Of a stretch of DNA of 7,703 nt, positions 6,611 to 7,703 are shown piece after piece. The DNA comes from Planctomycetales bacterium (lineage in GTDB: Bacteria; Planctomycetota; Phycisphaerae; SM23-33), in NCBI GenBank assembly GCA_030592655.1, contig JAUVIQ010000152.1, forward strand, positions 1 through 7,703, read 5' to 3'. The notes beneath the pieces are model-generated. The model had not been told where the DNA came from, ran no database searches, and saw only the letters and a program-made list of their open reading frames with translations. Each line of letters opens with the position of its first letter. Within the stretch, counting starts at the first letter, position 1. The position numbers were made by a program, and so were the translations under genes.

Positions 6611-6647
6611 GATGGGTAAATGCGGAGTAATCCGCCGCCAGCCCATC
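6611..6647 (+). other. candidate GNRA-capped two-tier hairpin in the gene-free region before clpB
   Basis: GATGGG (6611-6616) pairs with CCCATC (6642-6647). Inside, GCGGA (6622-6626) pairs with TCCGC (6631-6635) around a GTAA loop, which fits the GNRA class. The two stems are separated by an internal loop of 5 and 6 bases. TGGGT (6613-6617) could pair instead with ACCCA (6653-6657), an alternative that excludes the first outer stem. It matches no riboswitch class I know. The 6648-6717 stretch after it holds no gene; its only other structure is a short CTCTT/AAGAG palindrome (6700-6712). Confidence 0.3.
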
Positions 6648-6717
6648 CTATAACCCACTCCAGCCAAAGCACTTACGCTTCTGGCCCGCCCTTTGCACAC
6701 TCTTGTAAAGAGCAACA

Positions 6718-6790
6718 AGCCCCCCGCATTGCGGGGGGATTATCCCCCGACGGTGCGGGGAAGGATTATCCCCCGACAGTGCCGGGGGCT
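6718..6790 (+). repeat. GC-rich hairpin array directly upstream of the clpB ribosome-binding site
   Basis: Three consecutive hairpins are visible. The first is perfect: CCCCCCGC (6720-6727) with GCGGGGGG (6731-6738) around a 3-base loop. The second pairs CCCCG (6745-6749) with CGGGG (6756-6760). The third pairs CCCCCG (6770-6775) with CGGGGG (6783-6788). The 14-mer GATTATCCCCCGAC occurs at 6738-6751 and exactly again at 6764-6777, a 26-base period. AGCCCCC (6718-6724) and GGGGGCT (6784-6790) also enclose the array as complementary ends. The similar C-runs and G-runs can swap partners, so alternative folds are possible. The last stem ends five bases before AGGAG (6794-6798). It could be a leader regulating clpB, a terminator block for upstream transcription, or a mobile palindromic repeat. 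Confidence 0.75.
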
Positions 6791-6804
6791 TTCAGGAGTA
6801 TGCA

Positions 6805-7703
6805 ATGCGTCTGGATAAATTGACAGTCAAAGCCTCCGAAGCGATAGCCTCGGCACAGGGCGAAGCCTCACAGCAAGGCCACGCCGCCGTCGGTCCGCTT
6901 CACCTCCTATATACCCTGATAAATCAGGAAGGCGGAATCGTCGCCCCGCTTCTGGAGAAAGTCGGCGTCGGCGCTGAACGTGTGCGCGAAGTAACCGAGG
7001 CAGAACTTTCCCGCATGCCGAGCCAATCCGCCCAAGCCGGCATGGGCATGGAACCGGCCCTCAATGAAGTGCTCAACCGCGCCGAGACCGAAGCGAAAAA
7101 ACTCGGCGACGAATATACATCCACCGAACATTTTCTACTCGCACTGGCGGAGGTCGATTCGCCAGCGAAGGATGTCCTCTCGACGCTGGGCGTGAACAGC
7201 GGCGAGATCCTCGCAGCCATGAAGGACATTCGCGGCTCACAAAGCGTTACAGACGCAAACCCCGAAGATAAATACCAGGCGCTCAAGCGTTACGGAATGG
7301 ACCTGGTGGAAATGGCCAAGGCCGGCAAACTCGACCCGGTCATCGGGCGCGACGACGAAATCCGCCGCTGCATGCAAGTCCTGAGCCGACGGACGAAGAA
7401 CAATCCCGTCCTCATCGGCTCGCCCGGCGTGGGCAAGACCGCCATCGTCGAAGGACTCGCACAGCGGATCGTCAACGGCGACGTGCCGACAGGCCTGGCC
7501 GGTAAAACCGTCATCGCTCTGGATATAGGCGCGCTGCTGGCGGGGGCGAAGTTCCGAGGCGAATTCGAAGACCGACTCAAAGCCGTCATAAAAGAAGTCG
7601 TCGATGCCGACGGGCAGATAATCCTCTTCATCGACGAGTTGCACACCGTCGTAGGAGCAGGAGCCGCAGAAGGTGCAATTTCGGCGGGTAATATCATCAA
7701 ACC
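6805..7703 (+). CDS. clpB: ClpB-type AAA+ disaggregase, N-terminal part (runs off right edge)
   Basis: The frame is open from 6805 to the edge: 299 complete codons, about a third of a typical 850-870-residue ClpB. Residues 1-145 form the Clp N-domain with its two repeats (around 10-60 and 84-138). A short linker leads to NBD1, which opens with KLDPVIGRDDEIRR (175-188). Walker A is GSPGVGKT (205-212; most ClpB have GEPGVGKT) and Walker B is IILFIDE (272-278). The first pore loop reads AKFRGEF, with F250 where E. coli ClpB has Tyr251. The sequence after Walker B (HTVVGAGAAEGAISAGNIIK) is characteristic of ClpB/ClpC. The middle domain and NBD2 lie outside the window; the N-terminus and linker favour ClpB over ClpC or ClpA. 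The start is supported by AGGAG six bases upstream. An ATG at 6800 is out of frame and closes after seven codons. ClpB works with DnaK to resolubilise aggregated proteins in the cytoplasm. No CIRCE element is visible upstream. Confidence 0.96.
   Translation, partial: MRLDKLTVKASEAIASAQGEASQQGHAAVGPLHLLYTLINQEGGIVAPLLEKVGVGAERVREVTEAELSRMPSQSAQAGMGMEPALNEVLNRAETEAKKLGDEYTSTEHFLLALAEVDSPAKDVLSTLGVNSGEILAAMKDIRGSQSVTDANPEDKYQALKRYGMDLVEMAKAGKLDPVIGRDDEIRRCMQVLSRRTKNNPVLIGSPGVGKTAIVEGLAQRIVNGDVPTGLAGKTVIALDIGALLAGAKFRGEFEDRLKAVIKEVVDADGQIILFIDELHTVVGAGAAEGAISAGNIIK

Noticed and set aside
6650..6715. CIRCE or sigma-32-type heat-shock control site upstream of clpB
   Set aside because: The CTCTT/AAGAG palindrome (6700-6712) does not match the CIRCE halves, and no adequately spaced heat-shock -35/-10 pair is visible.
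6720..6790. CRISPR-like repeat array
   Set aside because: Only two exact copies of a 14-mer with 12-base intervals, themselves palindromic; no spacers of CRISPR length and no cas genes.
6620..6823. 67-codon plus-strand frame before clpB
   Set aside because: It runs through the hairpin array into clpB in another frame; composition is repeat-driven and there is no ribosome-binding site.
7290..7700. Minus-strand open frames inside clpB
   Set aside because: Antisense shadows of the ClpB N-domain and NBD1 coding sequence.

Overview
The window reads as a stretch of chromosome from a diderm (Gram-negative-type) bacterium with moderately high GC. The sequence shows a periplasmic adaptor with a MacB-type transporter, a ClpB disaggregase, and a signal-peptide-bearing protein. 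A Planctomycetota (Phycisphaerae-like) source is my best guess. It rests on the style of the palindromic intergenic repeats, the domain mix of the secreted protein, and my memory of similar PurF-like proteins. It is an inference, not a demonstrated assignment.

Layout. (1) Bases 2-2909 hold a three-gene plus-strand operon: the 3' part of a MacA/HlyD-type adaptor, a MacB/LolD-type ATPase and a MacB/FtsX-type permease. Each junction is a 4-base start/stop overlap, so the three are probably translationally coupled and form one tripartite exporter or lipoprotein-handling pump. No outer-membrane TolC-like gene is present. (2) After a 130-base gap with a plausible promoter lies a stand-alone PurF-like gene (3040-4443). 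It keeps the PRPP loop and the cysteines expected to bind a [4Fe-4S] cluster, but has lost the catalytic N-terminal cysteine and the other glutamine-site residues. (3) A long REPIN-like inverted repeat (4482-4557) sits between this gene and a convergent minus-strand gene. (4) The minus-strand gene (4605-6122) encodes a 505-residue exported protein. It carries two CxxC zinc-ribbon-like modules, an uncharacterised middle region, a chagasin-like (I42) cysteine-protease-inhibitor domain and an unrecognised C-terminal domain. (5) An AT-rich divergent spacer leads to a plus-strand gene for a 61-residue single-span membrane protein (6326-6511). (6) A 293-base gene-free stretch (6512-6804) contains three separate inverted-repeat structures, the last being a GC-rich hairpin array ending just before the clpB ribosome-binding site. 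(7) clpB starts at 6805 and runs off the right edge.

Most of the window is conventional housekeeping or envelope biology. The items most worth a second look are the glutaminase-dead PurF-like enzyme, the secreted zinc-ribbon/chagasin fusion, the REPIN-like element and the structured leader upstream of clpB. I see no CRISPR array, tRNA, rRNA, insertion sequence or defence cassette.
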